Of a stretch of DNA of 13,073 nucleotides, positions 1-6,683 are shown piece after piece. The notes under the pieces are model-generated. The model was not told where the DNA came from, did no database searches, and was given only the letters and a program-made list of their open reading frames with translations. The first letter of the stretch is position 1; each line of letters starts with the position of its first letter. Made by a program: the position numbers and the translations under genes. The stretch is taken from assembly GCA_024644185.1 (NCBI GenBank), contig JAHELM010000021.1, forward strand, positions 1 to 13,073, in the 5' to 3' direction. Origin of the DNA: Rhodospirillales bacterium. Its GTDB lineage: Bacteria; Pseudomonadota; Alphaproteobacteria; UBA8366; JADFVY01.

Positions 1-1
1 T

Positions 2-55
2 GCCGAAGCCATCGCCGACCGTATCCTGCCGATGCGCCTCGGGCGGATCGGGTGA
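2..55 (+). CDS. C-terminal tail of an unidentified protein (cut by window start)
   Basis: An open frame enters from the left edge and ends at TGA 53-55, giving the last 17 residues, AEAIADRILPMRLGRIG. Its codons (GCC, ATC, GAC, CTG, CGC) match the coding style of the rest of the window. A strong hairpin begins 20 bp after the stop, as expected at the end of a gene. The family cannot be recognised from so short a tail. The opposite strand is also open here, so the call rests on the terminator and the convergent layout. Confidence 0.5.
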   Translation, partial: AEAIADRILPMRLGRIG

Positions 56-74
56 TTCCAGCCCCTGCACGAAA

Positions 75-102
75 GAAGGGCGGCCCGCCGTGGCCGCCCT
101 TC
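75..102. terminator. Bidirectional terminator between convergent genes
   Basis: A perfect 11-bp stem (75-85 GAAGGGCGGCC with 92-102 GGCCGCCCTTC) closes a 6-nt loop. It lies between the stop of the plus-strand gene at 55 and the stop of the minus-strand cyclophilin at 128. Read on the minus strand, the stem is followed by TTTCGTGC, a short U run. On the plus strand it is followed by the weaker GTCTTCAT. It probably stops transcription from both sides. Confidence 0.8.
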
Positions 103-127
103 GTCTTCATCGACGGATTTCTGGAAA

Positions 128-691
128 TCAGTCCTTGGCGTCGGCGGCGACCTGCATGCGGATGATCTTGTCGGGGTTCTGCACCGTGCCGTTGTTGGCG
201 GCCGAGCCCTTCTTGATCATGTCGACGAATTCCATGCCCGAGACCACCTGGCCCCAGACGGTGTACTGGCCGTTCAGGTGCGATGCCGGCTGGAAGACGA
301 TGAAGAACTGGCTGTCGGCGCTGTTCGGGTCCTGGGAACGGGCCATCGACAGGGTGCCGCGCACATGCGGAACCTTGGAGAATTCCGCCTTCAATTTCTG
401 CCCGGAACCGCCCATGCCGGTGCCGGTCGGATCGCCGGTCTGCGCCATGAAACCGTCGATCACCCGGTGGAACACGATGCCGTCATAGAAGCCCTGGCGT
501 ACCAGTTCCTTGATGCGCGCGACGTGGTTGGGCGCCACTTCAGGCATGAGCTGGATCACCACGCGGCCGTCCTTGAGGTCGAGATAGAGCGTGTTTTCCG
601 GATCGCCGGCAGCACCGGCGGAGCCGGTGGCAACCGCGCTCAGCATCAGGCCGAAGCTGGAAATCAGCCATTTGTTCAGTCGCGTCATCAT
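128..691 (-). CDS. Exported cyclophilin-type peptidyl-prolyl cis-trans isomerase
   Basis: Catalyses cis-trans isomerisation of X-Pro bonds, here probably in the periplasm as a folding helper. The 187-aa product begins MMTRLNKWLISS, a Sec-type signal with a basic n-region and hydrophobic core, probably cleaved after an Ala-rich AGA near residue 27. The cyclophilin domain follows, with FHRVIDGFMAQTGDPTGTG at about 74-92 holding the catalytic Arg76 and the F81-M82-x-Q84 pocket. Next come GGSG, SMARSQDPNSADSQFFI (115-131) and a Trp-containing strand (YTVWGQV). An AAGGA box precedes two consecutive ATGs. The second, ending at 688, has the better spacing (7 nt against 4), so the start is 691 or 688. 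The open frame runs upstream to 790, but that part lacks cyclophilin character. The gene appears monocistronic. A role in maturing exported cytochromes is possible but unsupported by distance. Confidence 0.93.
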   Translation of the reverse strand: MMTRLNKWLISSFGLMLSAVATGSAGAAGDPENTLYLDLKDGRVVIQLMPEVAPNHVARIKELVRQGFYDGIVFHRVIDGFMAQTGDPTGTGMGGSGQKLKAEFSKVPHVRGTLSMARSQDPNSADSQFFIVFQPASHLNGQYTVWGQVVSGMEFVDMIKKGSAANNGTVQNPDKIIRMQVAADAKD

Positions 692-1027
692 GTTGTCCTT
701 GGATGGTTGGATTGAAATTTGACGCAGGCTACACGGATTGCGGCGGGATTTCCACCCTCCCCGGCACTGTCCGTCAACGGGGCAAGCCAATCTTCCGGCA
801 TCCGGCTTTCACCGACCGGACAAACCGGTCTCCGCGATGCCGGCCCCCTATCTGCGGCCTTGCCGGTTTTCCGAGTCTCTCCGTGGCCCAGCGATTCGGG
901 GATTCCCGCCTGCCCCCGGAAACTGGCGGCGGCGCTCGCAAATTTGCGTCTGCCGGGGCAGCCCATTGTCGACCATGAGGCTTCAATCGTATTGATTGCG
1001 CCTGGGGGATAACGACAACAGCGGGAA
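692..1027. other. Divergent intergenic region, no gene seen
   Basis: This 336-bp stretch separates the divergent cyclophilin and permease genes. Several short overlapping open frames cross it on both strands, but none has a ribosome site or a recognisable product. It holds a small inverted repeat, GACCGG-N5-CCGGTC, around 820-836. A second repeat, CAATC-GTATT-GATTG (984-998), lies 30 bp before the permease start and could be an operator. A weak sigma70-like pair is possible (TTGTCG at 966, TATTGA at 990, spacing 18), but it is not convincing. No promoter was clear for the cyclophilin. Confidence 0.55.
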
Positions 1028-2623
1028 ATGGCCAATATGGAATCAAAGCATGAGGCGGGCTTGGCCTCGGGTTACACCGAGGCGGACAAGCACGAGGATA
1101 TCAAGGTCCTGCATGGCATGGGGTATGCGCAGGAACTGGAGCGGCGGATGAGCCGCTTCTCCAACTTCGCGATCAGTTTTTCGATCATCTGCATCCTGTC
1201 GGGCGGCATCAACTCGCTCGGTCAGGCTACGTCCGGCGCCGGCGGCGGCGCGATCGGAATCGGCTGGCCCGTCGGCGTCGCCCTTTCCGGTCTCTTTGCC
1301 CTGGCGCTTGCCCAGATATCCTCGGCCTACCCGACCGCGGGCGGCCTTTATCACTGGGGTTCCATTCTCGGTAACCGTTTTACCGGCTGGCTTTCGGCCT
1401 GGCTCAATCTGCTGGGCCTGATCACGGTGCTGGGCGCCATCAACGTCGGGACCTTCTACTTCTTTTTCGGCGCATTCGGTCCGATTTTCGGGATCGAGGA
1501 TACGCTGACCCATCGCGTGGTTTTCGTGGCCGCCCTCACCGGCGCGCAAGCGGCGATCAACCACTTCGGCATCGGACTGACGGCGAAGCTCACCGACTTT
1601 TCGGGCTACCTGATCTTCGCGGCGGCGGTCGCACTCACGCTGGTGCTCCTCGCTTCGGCGGATAGCTACGAGTTCTCGCGCCTGTGGACCTTTGCCAATT
1701 ATACCGGCACGGAAGGCGCAAGCTCCGTTTGGCCCACGGCCGTTTCCGGCTTCATGGCCTTCAGCGTCGGTTTGCTTCTGCCGATCTATACCATCACCGG
1801 CTACGATGCCTCGGCGCATACCTCGGAAGAAACCACCAAGGCTGCCCATTCGGTGCCGTCCGGCATGGTTTCGTCGGTGCTTTGGTCCGGCATCTTCGGG
1901 TGGCTGTTTCTCAGCGCCTTCATCCTCATGGTGCCAAACATGGACGATGCCGCCAAGCAGGGCTGGAACGTGTTCTTCTGGGGCATGGATGCCCAGGTGA
2001 ATCCGGTGGTGAAGAACATTCTGTACGTTGCAATCTTCATCTCGCAGTTCCTGTGCGGCCTGGCCACGGTTACCAGCGCATCGCGCATGCTCTTCGCCTT
2101 CTCGCGCGACGGCGGCATCCCGGGCGCATCCGCGGCCCTCGCCAAGGTGAGCAAGGCACACCGCGTGCCGGTGGCATCCATCTGGGTGTCGTCCCTCCTC
2201 TCGGTGATCTTCGTGTGGTTCACCTCGGCGATCACCATTGCGGGCACGCCCGCCTACTCGATCGTCGTATCCTGCACCGTGATCTTCCTGTTCCTGTCGT
2301 TCGTCGTGCCGATCGCGCTCGGCCTGTTCACGATCGGCGGCAAGAAATGGCCGGCGATGGGGCCGTGGAACATGGGGATCGCCACCTACAAGGTGGTTGC
2401 CGTGCTCGCGATCTTCGCCATGGCCTTCATGTTCTTCATCGGCATCCAGCCGCCGAACGACTGGGCACTCGAAATCACGGTCGGTTTTGTCCTGGTTTCG
2501 ATCGTCATCTGGTTTGCCTTCGAGAATCGCCGGTTCCAGGGCCCGCCGATCGGCGACATGGTCGCCAAGCGTCAGGCCGCAATCCGCGCGGCGGAAGCAG
2601 CAGTCGGCGAAACCGGCTCCTGA
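1028..2623 (+). CDS. APC-superfamily amino acid/choline-type permease
   Basis: A 531-aa inner-membrane secondary transporter. The cytoplasmic N-terminus ends in a GYAQELERRMSRFSNFAISF segment (about 32-51), typical of the amino acid/choline transporter (ACT) group of the APC superfamily. About twelve hydrophobic helices follow, including one with the glycine-rich SGGINSLG, then YPTAGGLYHWGS (101-112), a loop common in GABA/choline-type permeases. Around residue 255, ITGYDASAHTSEET is another signature of the group. Members import amino acids, GABA, choline or polyamine-like amines by cation symport; the substrate is not readable here. Two starts are possible: ATG 1028, with GGGAA only 2 nt away, and ATG 1037, about 11 nt from the same purine run. 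SDR 1 follows 121 bp downstream on the same strand and may be co-transcribed through the intervening hairpin. Confidence 0.9.
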   Translation: MANMESKHEAGLASGYTEADKHEDIKVLHGMGYAQELERRMSRFSNFAISFSIICILSGGINSLGQATSGAGGGAIGIGWPVGVALSGLFALALAQISSAYPTAGGLYHWGSILGNRFTGWLSAWLNLLGLITVLGAINVGTFYFFFGAFGPIFGIEDTLTHRVVFVAALTGAQAAINHFGIGLTAKLTDFSGYLIFAAAVALTLVLLASADSYEFSRLWTFANYTGTEGASSVWPTAVSGFMAFSVGLLLPIYTITGYDASAHTSEETTKAAHSVPSGMVSSVLWSGIFGWLFLSAFILMVPNMDDAAKQGWNVFFWGMDAQVNPVVKNILYVAIFISQFLCGLATVTSASRMLFAFSRDGGIPGASAALAKVSKAHRVPVASIWVSSLLSVIFVWFTSAITIAGTPAYSIVVSCTVIFLFLSFVVPIALGLFTIGGKKWPAMGPWNMGIATYKVVAVLAIFAMAFMFFIGIQPPNDWALEITVGFVLVSIVIWFAFENRRFQGPPIGDMVAKRQAAIRAAEAAVGETGS

Positions 2624-2649
2624 ACGCTGCGATTCGACTAACGGAAACG

Positions 2650-2680
2650 GTCGGCCGATCCCCCCCCAGGATCGGCCGAC
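2650..2680 (+). terminator. Strong GC-rich hairpin between permease and SDR 1
   Basis: A perfect 12-bp stem (2650-2661 GTCGGCCGATCC with 2669-2680 GGATCGGCCGAC) closes a 7-nt C-rich loop, 27 bp after the permease stop. The following sequence, ATGTTCTTCCC, is only modestly U-rich. It could be a full terminator, a partial one that lowers SDR 1 expression, or an mRNA 3'-end stabiliser. Confidence 0.65.
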
Positions 2681-2683
2681 ATG

Positions 2684-2717
2684 TTCTTCCCAATCCGAAT
2701 TTCTTCTCAATCCGAAT
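2684..2717 (+). repeat. Tandem duplication of a 17-bp unit
   Basis: Two head-to-tail 17-bp copies, TTCTTCCCAATCCGAAT (2684-2700) and TTCTTCTCAATCCGAAT (2701-2717), differ at one base. They lie between the hairpin and the Shine-Dalgarno of SDR 1. This may be a slippage duplication or a pair of protein-binding sites in the leader. Confidence 0.8.
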
Positions 2718-2744
2718 ACTGAACAAACCAAGGAGATACCGACC

Positions 2745-3515
2745 ATGCTTGGCAAACGACTGGCGGGAAAGAGCACGCTCGTTTCCGGCGGCGCCAGCGG
2801 CTGCGGCGCCGCGGCGGTCCGTCTGTTCGCGGCGGAAGGAGCGCATGTCACCGTTGTCGACCGCCAGACCGATCTCGGGCGAAACCTCGCCGCTGAAATC
2901 GTGGCGGGCGGCGGCAAGGCGGTATTCGCCGAGGCCGATGTTTCCAGCGCCGATGCGGTCAAGGCGGCGGTCGCCATTGCCACCAAGGCATTCGGCCCGC
3001 CGACCAAACTGTTCAACCATGCCGGTTCGATCGTCGTGAAGCCGTTTCTGGAGACCACCCAGGCCGACTACGACTGGTTGATGAACGTCAATGTGCGTTC
3101 GATGTTTCTGATGACCCAGGCCGTGCTGCCCGGAATGCTGGCGGCCGGCGGGGGCGCGATCGTCTGCACGTCGTCGATTTCGGCGGTCGCGGCAACGCCG
3201 ATGGAGGTGCTGTACGACACGACCAAGGGCGCCGTGCACATGTTCGCGCGTGCGATTGCCGTGGAATTCCGCGACCGCGGTGTCCGCTGCAACGCGGTTT
3301 GCCCCGGCTTTATCCGCACGCCGCACGGCATGCGTGAGGTCGAAGCCCTGACGAGGCTGGGCGTCGATGCGTCGGAAGCCGCGATGAAGGCACAGCAGGG
3401 CCGGATGTGCGAGCCGGAAGAAGTGGCCAGCGCGGCGCTGTTCCTGTTGAGCGACGAAGCCAGCTTCGTCAACGGCGCACAGCTGTTCGTCGACAACTGC
3501 TTCACGGCAGTCTGA
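2745..3515 (+). CDS. Short-chain dehydrogenase/reductase (SDR 1), atypical motifs
   Basis: A 256-aa cytoplasmic NAD(P)-dependent oxidoreductase of the classical SDR fold. The start is fixed by AAGGAG at 2730-2735, 9 nt before ATG. The dinucleotide loop reads SGGASGCG (14-21), where most members have TGGxxGIG. Asp39 at the end of strand beta-2 suggests NAD(H) preference. The usual NNAG is NHAG (91-94). Catalytic residues are Ser144 (in TSSIS), Tyr157 and Lys161 (YDTTK), with Asn114 in NVNV. The C-terminus reads VDNCFTAV in place of the common VDGG. The catalytic set is intact, so the enzyme should be active, but the cofactor-loop changes mark a divergent subgroup. It follows the permease on the same strand and may act on the imported compound or a product of it. 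It converges on mtnA with a 31-bp gap. Confidence 0.9.
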   Translation: MLGKRLAGKSTLVSGGASGCGAAAVRLFAAEGAHVTVVDRQTDLGRNLAAEIVAGGGKAVFAEADVSSADAVKAAVAIATKAFGPPTKLFNHAGSIVVKPFLETTQADYDWLMNVNVRSMFLMTQAVLPGMLAAGGGAIVCTSSISAVAATPMEVLYDTTKGAVHMFARAIAVEFRDRGVRCNAVCPGFIRTPHGMREVEALTRLGVDASEAAMKAQQGRMCEPEEVASAALFLLSDEASFVNGAQLFVDNCFTAV

Positions 3516-3546
3516 GGCGGAGGCGGACCAGCCCGGCGCCGCGACC

Positions 3547-4635
3547 CTATGCGGACTCCGGGAAAAGTGCGCCGAGCCCCTCGGGCGTCGCGCGCGCGAT
3601 GCCGCGTTCGGTAATCAGGCCGGTGACGAGGCGTGCCGGGGTGACGTCGAAGGCGGGGTTGGCGGCGGTGCTGCCTTGCGGCGTCACCGTGACGGTGGCC
3701 AGCCTGCCGTCGACGCCACGTCCGGTGACGGTCTCCACCTCGGCGGCGGCACGCTCCTCGATCGGAATTTCGCGCAGGCCATCGCGCACCGACCAGTCGA
3801 TGGTCGGCGAGGGCAGCGCCACATAGAACGGCACGCCGTTGTCATGCGCCGCCAGCGCCTTCAGATAGGTGCCGATCTTGTTGGCGACATCCCCATCGGC
3901 TGTCACCCGGTCGGTGCCGGTGATGACGATGTCGACTTCGCCATGCTGCATCAGGTGGCCACCGGCATTATCGGCGATGAATGTATGGGGCACGCCGTGC
4001 TGGCCCAGTTCCCACGCCGTCAGCGCACCCTGTACGCGCGGGCGGGTCTCGTCGACCCAGACATGCACATCGATCCCCGCCTCGTGCGCCAGATAGATCG
4101 GCGCCGTGGCGGTGCCCCAGTCGACGGTGGCGAGCCAACCGGCGTTGCAATGCGTCAGGACGTTCACGCGTCCGCCCTGCTTGCGCGCCGCGATGTCGCG
4201 GATCAGGCCGAGCCCATGCTCGCCGATGGCGCGGTTGATGGCCACGTCCTGGTCGCAGATCGCCGCGGCCTCGGCCCAGGCCCGCGCGGCCCGTCCGGCG
4301 GCCTCCAGATTTCCCAGGCAGGCGCCGACGCGGGCCAGCGCCCAGCGCAAATTCACCGCCGTCGGCCGGGTCTTGCCCAGGATATCCAGCGCCCGCGCCA
4401 GGCCGGCATCGGAGGGGTCCTCGCGCATCGCCAGCGCCACGCCATAGGCGGCGGTGGCGCCGATCAGCGGGGCGCCGCGCACCTGCATGACGCGGATGGC
4501 ATGCGCCGCCTCGACCATGGTCGCCAGGCGCAGCACCGCGAATTCATGCGGCAGGCGCGTCTGGTCGATGATCTCGACCGTACGTCCGTCGGCGTGCGGC
4601 CAGATGGAGCGATAGGGTTTGCCGTCGATCTTCAT
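3547..4635 (-). CDS. mtnA: S-methyl-5-thioribose-1-phosphate isomerase
   Basis: Isomerises 5-methylthioribose 1-phosphate to methylthioribulose 1-phosphate in methionine salvage or related shunts that dispose of methylthioadenosine or 5'-deoxyadenosine. The 362-aa length is normal. Visible motifs are RGAPLIGATAAYG (53-65, phosphate site), THCNAGWLAT (161-170) with the catalytic Cys163, VWVDETRPRVQGA (192-204), and TGTDRVTADGDVANKIGTY (239-257) with the catalytic Asp242. The family usually has GADR, so Ala to Thr at 241 is a mild change. These motifs separate it from the related eIF2B-type subunits. No good Shine-Dalgarno precedes ATG 4635. It lies 27 bp after SDR 2, so the two are probably co-transcribed and mtnA may depend on that neighbour's translation. 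No other salvage gene (mtnK, mtnP, mtnB, mtnD) is in the window. Confidence 0.93.
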   Translation of the reverse strand: MKIDGKPYRSIWPHADGRTVEIIDQTRLPHEFAVLRLATMVEAAHAIRVMQVRGAPLIGATAAYGVALAMREDPSDAGLARALDILGKTRPTAVNLRWALARVGACLGNLEAAGRAARAWAEAAAICDQDVAINRAIGEHGLGLIRDIAARKQGGRVNVLTHCNAGWLATVDWGTATAPIYLAHEAGIDVHVWVDETRPRVQGALTAWELGQHGVPHTFIADNAGGHLMQHGEVDIVITGTDRVTADGDVANKIGTYLKALAAHDNGVPFYVALPSPTIDWSVRDGLREIPIEERAAAEVETVTGRGVDGRLATVTVTPQGSTAANPAFDVTPARLVTGLITERGIARATPEGLGALFPESA

Positions 4636-4662
4636 GCGACGTTAGATAGCCGGGCCGGCGTC

Positions 4663-5400
4663 TCAGGGCAATGCCGTGATGCCACCATCGACGATCAGTT
4701 CGGTTCCGGTAATGAACCCGGCCTTGTCGGACAACAGAAATACGATGGCATCGGCAATGTCTTGCGGTTCGCCGACCCGGCCGAGCGGGACGTAGTCGGC
4801 GGCCTTTTGCACGGCGTCCGGATTGCCCGCGAAATGCGGCTGCATCGGCGTGCGCACCTGCCCCGGCAGAACCGAGTTGGCGCGAATCCCTTCGCCGGCG
4901 TACTGGATGGCGATCGACTTGGTCAGGGCGATCACGCCAGCCTTGCTGGCCTGATAGGCATCCTGTGGCGCGGGATCGCCGCGCAGGCACTGGATGGTGG
5001 CTATGTTGACGATCGAACCGCCGCGCCGCGCCCGCATTTTCGGGATCGCCGATTTCAGGGTCAGCACCATGGCTTTCAGATTGATGTCCATGACCCGGTC
5101 CCAGATTTCCAGGTCGATATCGACGGCGCCGACGTCACGGCCGCGCCACAAGACGCCGGCGCCATTGACCAGATGATCGATGCGCGGCAGGTCGGCGAAT
5201 ATGCGCAAAACGAATTCCGGATCGGTCACATCGCCCTGCGCGAAGCGGGCGCTGCCCGGTCCGGCCGGCAGACGCGCCGGTGGCTTCAGATCCACCAAGA
5301 CAACCGTGGCGCCTTCGGCAACCAGCATTTCCGCGGTCGCATAGCCGATGCCGCCGCCAGCACCCGTGACGACGGCGACGCGCCCCTCGAACTGTCCCAT
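4663..5400 (-). CDS. Short-chain dehydrogenase/reductase (SDR 2)
   Basis: A 245-aa cytoplasmic SDR of FabG-like length. The cofactor loop is TGAGGGIG (12-19), and Asp37 ending strand beta-2 (VLVDLK) points to NAD(H). GDVTD contacts the adenine. NGAG (79-82) replaces NNAG. The active-site pair is Tyr149 and Lys153 (YQASK). The position normally holding the catalytic Ser is Thr135, in VNIATIQ. PGQVRTPM (179-186) and a C-terminal VDGG are standard. A GAGGG purine run lies just upstream of ATG 5400. The stop is 27 bp from the mtnA start, so the two probably form an operon; the SDR might oxidise or reduce a product in the same sugar-phosphate disposal route, but this is inference. The substrate is unknown. 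Confidence 0.9.
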   Translation of the reverse strand: MGQFEGRVAVVTGAGGGIGYATAEMLVAEGATVVLVDLKPPARLPAGPGSARFAQGDVTDPEFVLRIFADLPRIDHLVNGAGVLWRGRDVGAVDIDLEIWDRVMDINLKAMVLTLKSAIPKMRARRGGSIVNIATIQCLRGDPAPQDAYQASKAGVIALTKSIAIQYAGEGIRANSVLPGQVRTPMQPHFAGNPDAVQKAADYVPLGRVGEPQDIADAIVFLLSDKAGFITGTELIVDGGITALP

Positions 5401-5486
5401 ATCCGCCCTCTTGCCCGCCGGTTGCGAAGGGGATCATTGCAGCAGGAATGCGAGGCGCCTGGCAAGCGGCCTCGTGAAAGAAGGGA

Positions 5487-5825
5487 TCAGTCGGCCGGCT
5501 CGCCGGTGCGCTGTTCCTGCCTGGCCAGGCCCAGATAAGCGCGGTTCGGGCAGAATTCCGGGGCTTCCGCGGCGCTTTCGCCGCCCTCCAGCCAATGGGC
5601 GCATTGATCCTTGCTCTTGCACACCGTGCAGATCCGTCCGGCGGTCGGCAGATGCATGGCGAGGCCGGAATCGGCGATTCCCTCGACCGATACGCCCACC
5701 CGTTCCGCCATGCGCGGGAACAGGAGCGCGCGGCCTGCGGGCAGATAGCGCTTCACCGCCAGGCTGAGGCCCCAGAGCATGAGACCGAGATAGGCCAGAC
5801 CGAACACCAGAACGACGATTTCCAT
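5487..5825 (-). CDS. Membrane-anchored DUF6455-like four-cysteine protein
   Basis: A 112-aa protein of unknown function. Residues 3-25 form one hydrophobic helix (an uncleaved N-terminal anchor), followed by a short basic segment (KRYLPAGR). The C-terminal part carries four cysteines, C66 and C69 (ICTVCKSKDQC), C75, and C92 (FCPNRAYL). With HWLEGG and the APEFCPN context this matches what I recall of DUF6455 proteins. The cysteines could bind zinc or an iron-sulfur cluster, or be redox-active; none of these is shown. An AAGGGG box lies about 8 nt before ATG 5825. The gene has its own promoter region with an FNR/FixK-type box 77 bp upstream, suggesting low-oxygen expression. SDR 2 starts 86 bp downstream on the same strand, so read-through into SDR 2 and mtnA is possible. 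Confidence 0.75.
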   Translation of the reverse strand: MEIVVLVFGLAYLGLMLWGLSLAVKRYLPAGRALLFPRMAERVGVSVEGIADSGLAMHLPTAGRICTVCKSKDQCAHWLEGGESAAEAPEFCPNRAYLGLARQEQRTGEPAD

Positions 5826-5871
5826 GACATGTGCCCCTTCGCCAAGGACCAGCCTGCCCGGTCCATGCGGA

Positions 5872-5877
5872 ACAATG
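5872..5877 (-). promoter_or_regulatory. Putative -10 element for the four-cysteine gene
   Basis: On the minus strand this reads CATTGT, a 3/6 match to TATAAT that keeps the key A2 and T6. It lies within about 2 bp of where a class II FNR promoter with its box at -41.5 would place the -10. The expected start site is near 5867, giving a leader of roughly 42 nt. The element is weak and depends on the FNR box assignment. Confidence 0.4.
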
Positions 5878-5888
5878 TGCCACTTAGC

Positions 5889-5901
5889 GGAACGGCGTTC
5901 C
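5889..5901. promoter_or_regulatory. Inverted repeat between FNR box and -10
   Basis: GGAAC-GGC-GTTCC is a perfect 5-bp palindrome with a 3-bp spacer. It directly abuts the FNR-type box on the side facing the four-cysteine gene. It sits between activator site and -10, where a bound repressor could block RNA polymerase. It may also be chance in GC-rich DNA. Confidence 0.35.
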
Positions 5902-5915
5902 TTGATTTAAGTCAA
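5902..5915 (-). promoter_or_regulatory. FNR/FixK-type box upstream of the four-cysteine gene
   Basis: TTGATTTAAGTCAA on the plus strand (TTGACTTAAATCAA in the gene's direction) fits TTGA-N6-TCAA exactly and differs from TTGAT-N4-ATCAA at one base. It lies 77 bp before ATG 5825 and 15 bp beyond the SDR 3 stop. Members of the FNR/CRP family bind such sites and usually activate under low oxygen. Confidence 0.72.
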
Positions 5916-5930
5916 TTCACAAATCGCCTC

Positions 5931-6683
5931 TCAAGGCATCGCGCTACCGCCATTGGCGCCGAGGATCTGGCCGGTGATGAAGCTGCCGCCCGGGCCGGCC
6001 AGCAGCATGGCCAGCGGCGTTATCTCATCGACGCGGCCAACCCGGGCGAGCGGAATCTGTTCTTCCGCGGCGCGGGTCTCGGGAGTCATGCTGGCAAGGC
6101 TGAGCATGTCGGTATCGACCGGGCCGGGGGCGATGGCATTGACCAGGATGGCAGGCGCGAATTCCAGCGCCCAGGATCTTGTCAGCGCGTTGATCGCGCC
6201 CTTTGACGCGCAATAGGTGGAAAAGCCGGCGCGCCCGAGAAAGCTGAGATCAGAGGAGACATTGATGACGCGCCCGCCCGTGCCCTGCGCGACCATCCGG
6301 CGGATGCCCTCGCGGCCGACCAGAAAGGTGCCACGCAGATTGATGTCCATCAGCCAGTCGAAATCGGCGCCGGTCATGTCCAGCAACGGCTTTTCCTGCA
6401 GCACGCCGGCATTGTTCACCAGAATGTCGAGCCCGCCGAGCCGCCGGGTCGTCTCGGCGACCAGCGCGACCGCCTCGCCCTCGTCGCCGACATTGGCGCG
6501 GATCGCATGCGCCGTCCCGCCGGCCGCCACGATCGCGCGGACCGCGTCCTCCGCCTCGCCGGCGCCGCGATTGTAATTCAGCACCACGGCGGCGCCTTCC
6601 GCCGCCAGCGCCTCGGCGATGCCACGACCGATACCGCGCGAGGCGCCGGTGACCAGCGCCCGCTTGCCTTCTAGAACCCCCAT
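5931..6683 (-). CDS. Short-chain dehydrogenase/reductase (SDR 3), FabG-like
   Basis: A 250-aa classical SDR with all canonical motifs: TGASRGIG (12-19), NNAG (90-93), Asn in DINLRGTF (113-120), Ser143/144 in VSS, Tyr157 and Lys161 (YCASK), and PGPVDTDM (186-193). Strand beta-2 ends in LNYNR, without the acidic residue of NAD-type enzymes and like FabG-type NADPH users. Its overall form resembles 3-oxoacyl-ACP reductases. Lack of nearby fatty acid genes argues for some other ketone or alcohol substrate. ATG 6683-6681 overlaps the TGA of SDR 4 by one base (TGATG), so the two are translationally coupled and probably act in one pathway. The stop is followed within 15 bp by the promoter region of the next gene. 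Confidence 0.92.
   Translation of the reverse strand: MGVLEGKRALVTGASRGIGRGIAEALAAEGAAVVLNYNRGAGEAEDAVRAIVAAGGTAHAIRANVGDEGEAVALVAETTRRLGGLDILVNNAGVLQEKPLLDMTGADFDWLMDINLRGTFLVGREGIRRMVAQGTGGRVINVSSDLSFLGRAGFSTYCASKGAINALTRSWALEFAPAILVNAIAPGPVDTDMLSLASMTPETRAAEEQIPLARVGRVDEITPLAMLLAGPGGSFITGQILGANGGSAMP

Noticed and set aside
128..691. Exported cyclophilin as part of the cytochrome module
   Set aside because: It lies about 7 kb away, on the other strand, with no FNR-type box; a link is speculation.
984..998. Possible FNR-type box before the permease
   Set aside because: The arms are TCAA...TTGA, the reverse of TTGA...TCAA, with 5-bp spacing; kept only as a possible unrelated operator.
1043..3058. 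671-codon open frame on the minus strand
   Set aside because: It is antisense to the permease and SDR 1, rich in Arg/His/Asp with no domain, as expected of a shadow frame in GC-rich DNA.
5451..5474. Hairpin CGAGGC/GCCTCG as terminator after the four-cysteine gene
   Set aside because: Only 6 bp with a long loop and no U tract; too weak to call.
3676..5538. 620-codon open frame on the plus strand
   Set aside because: Antisense to mtnA and SDR 2, both of which have clear family motifs; this frame has none.
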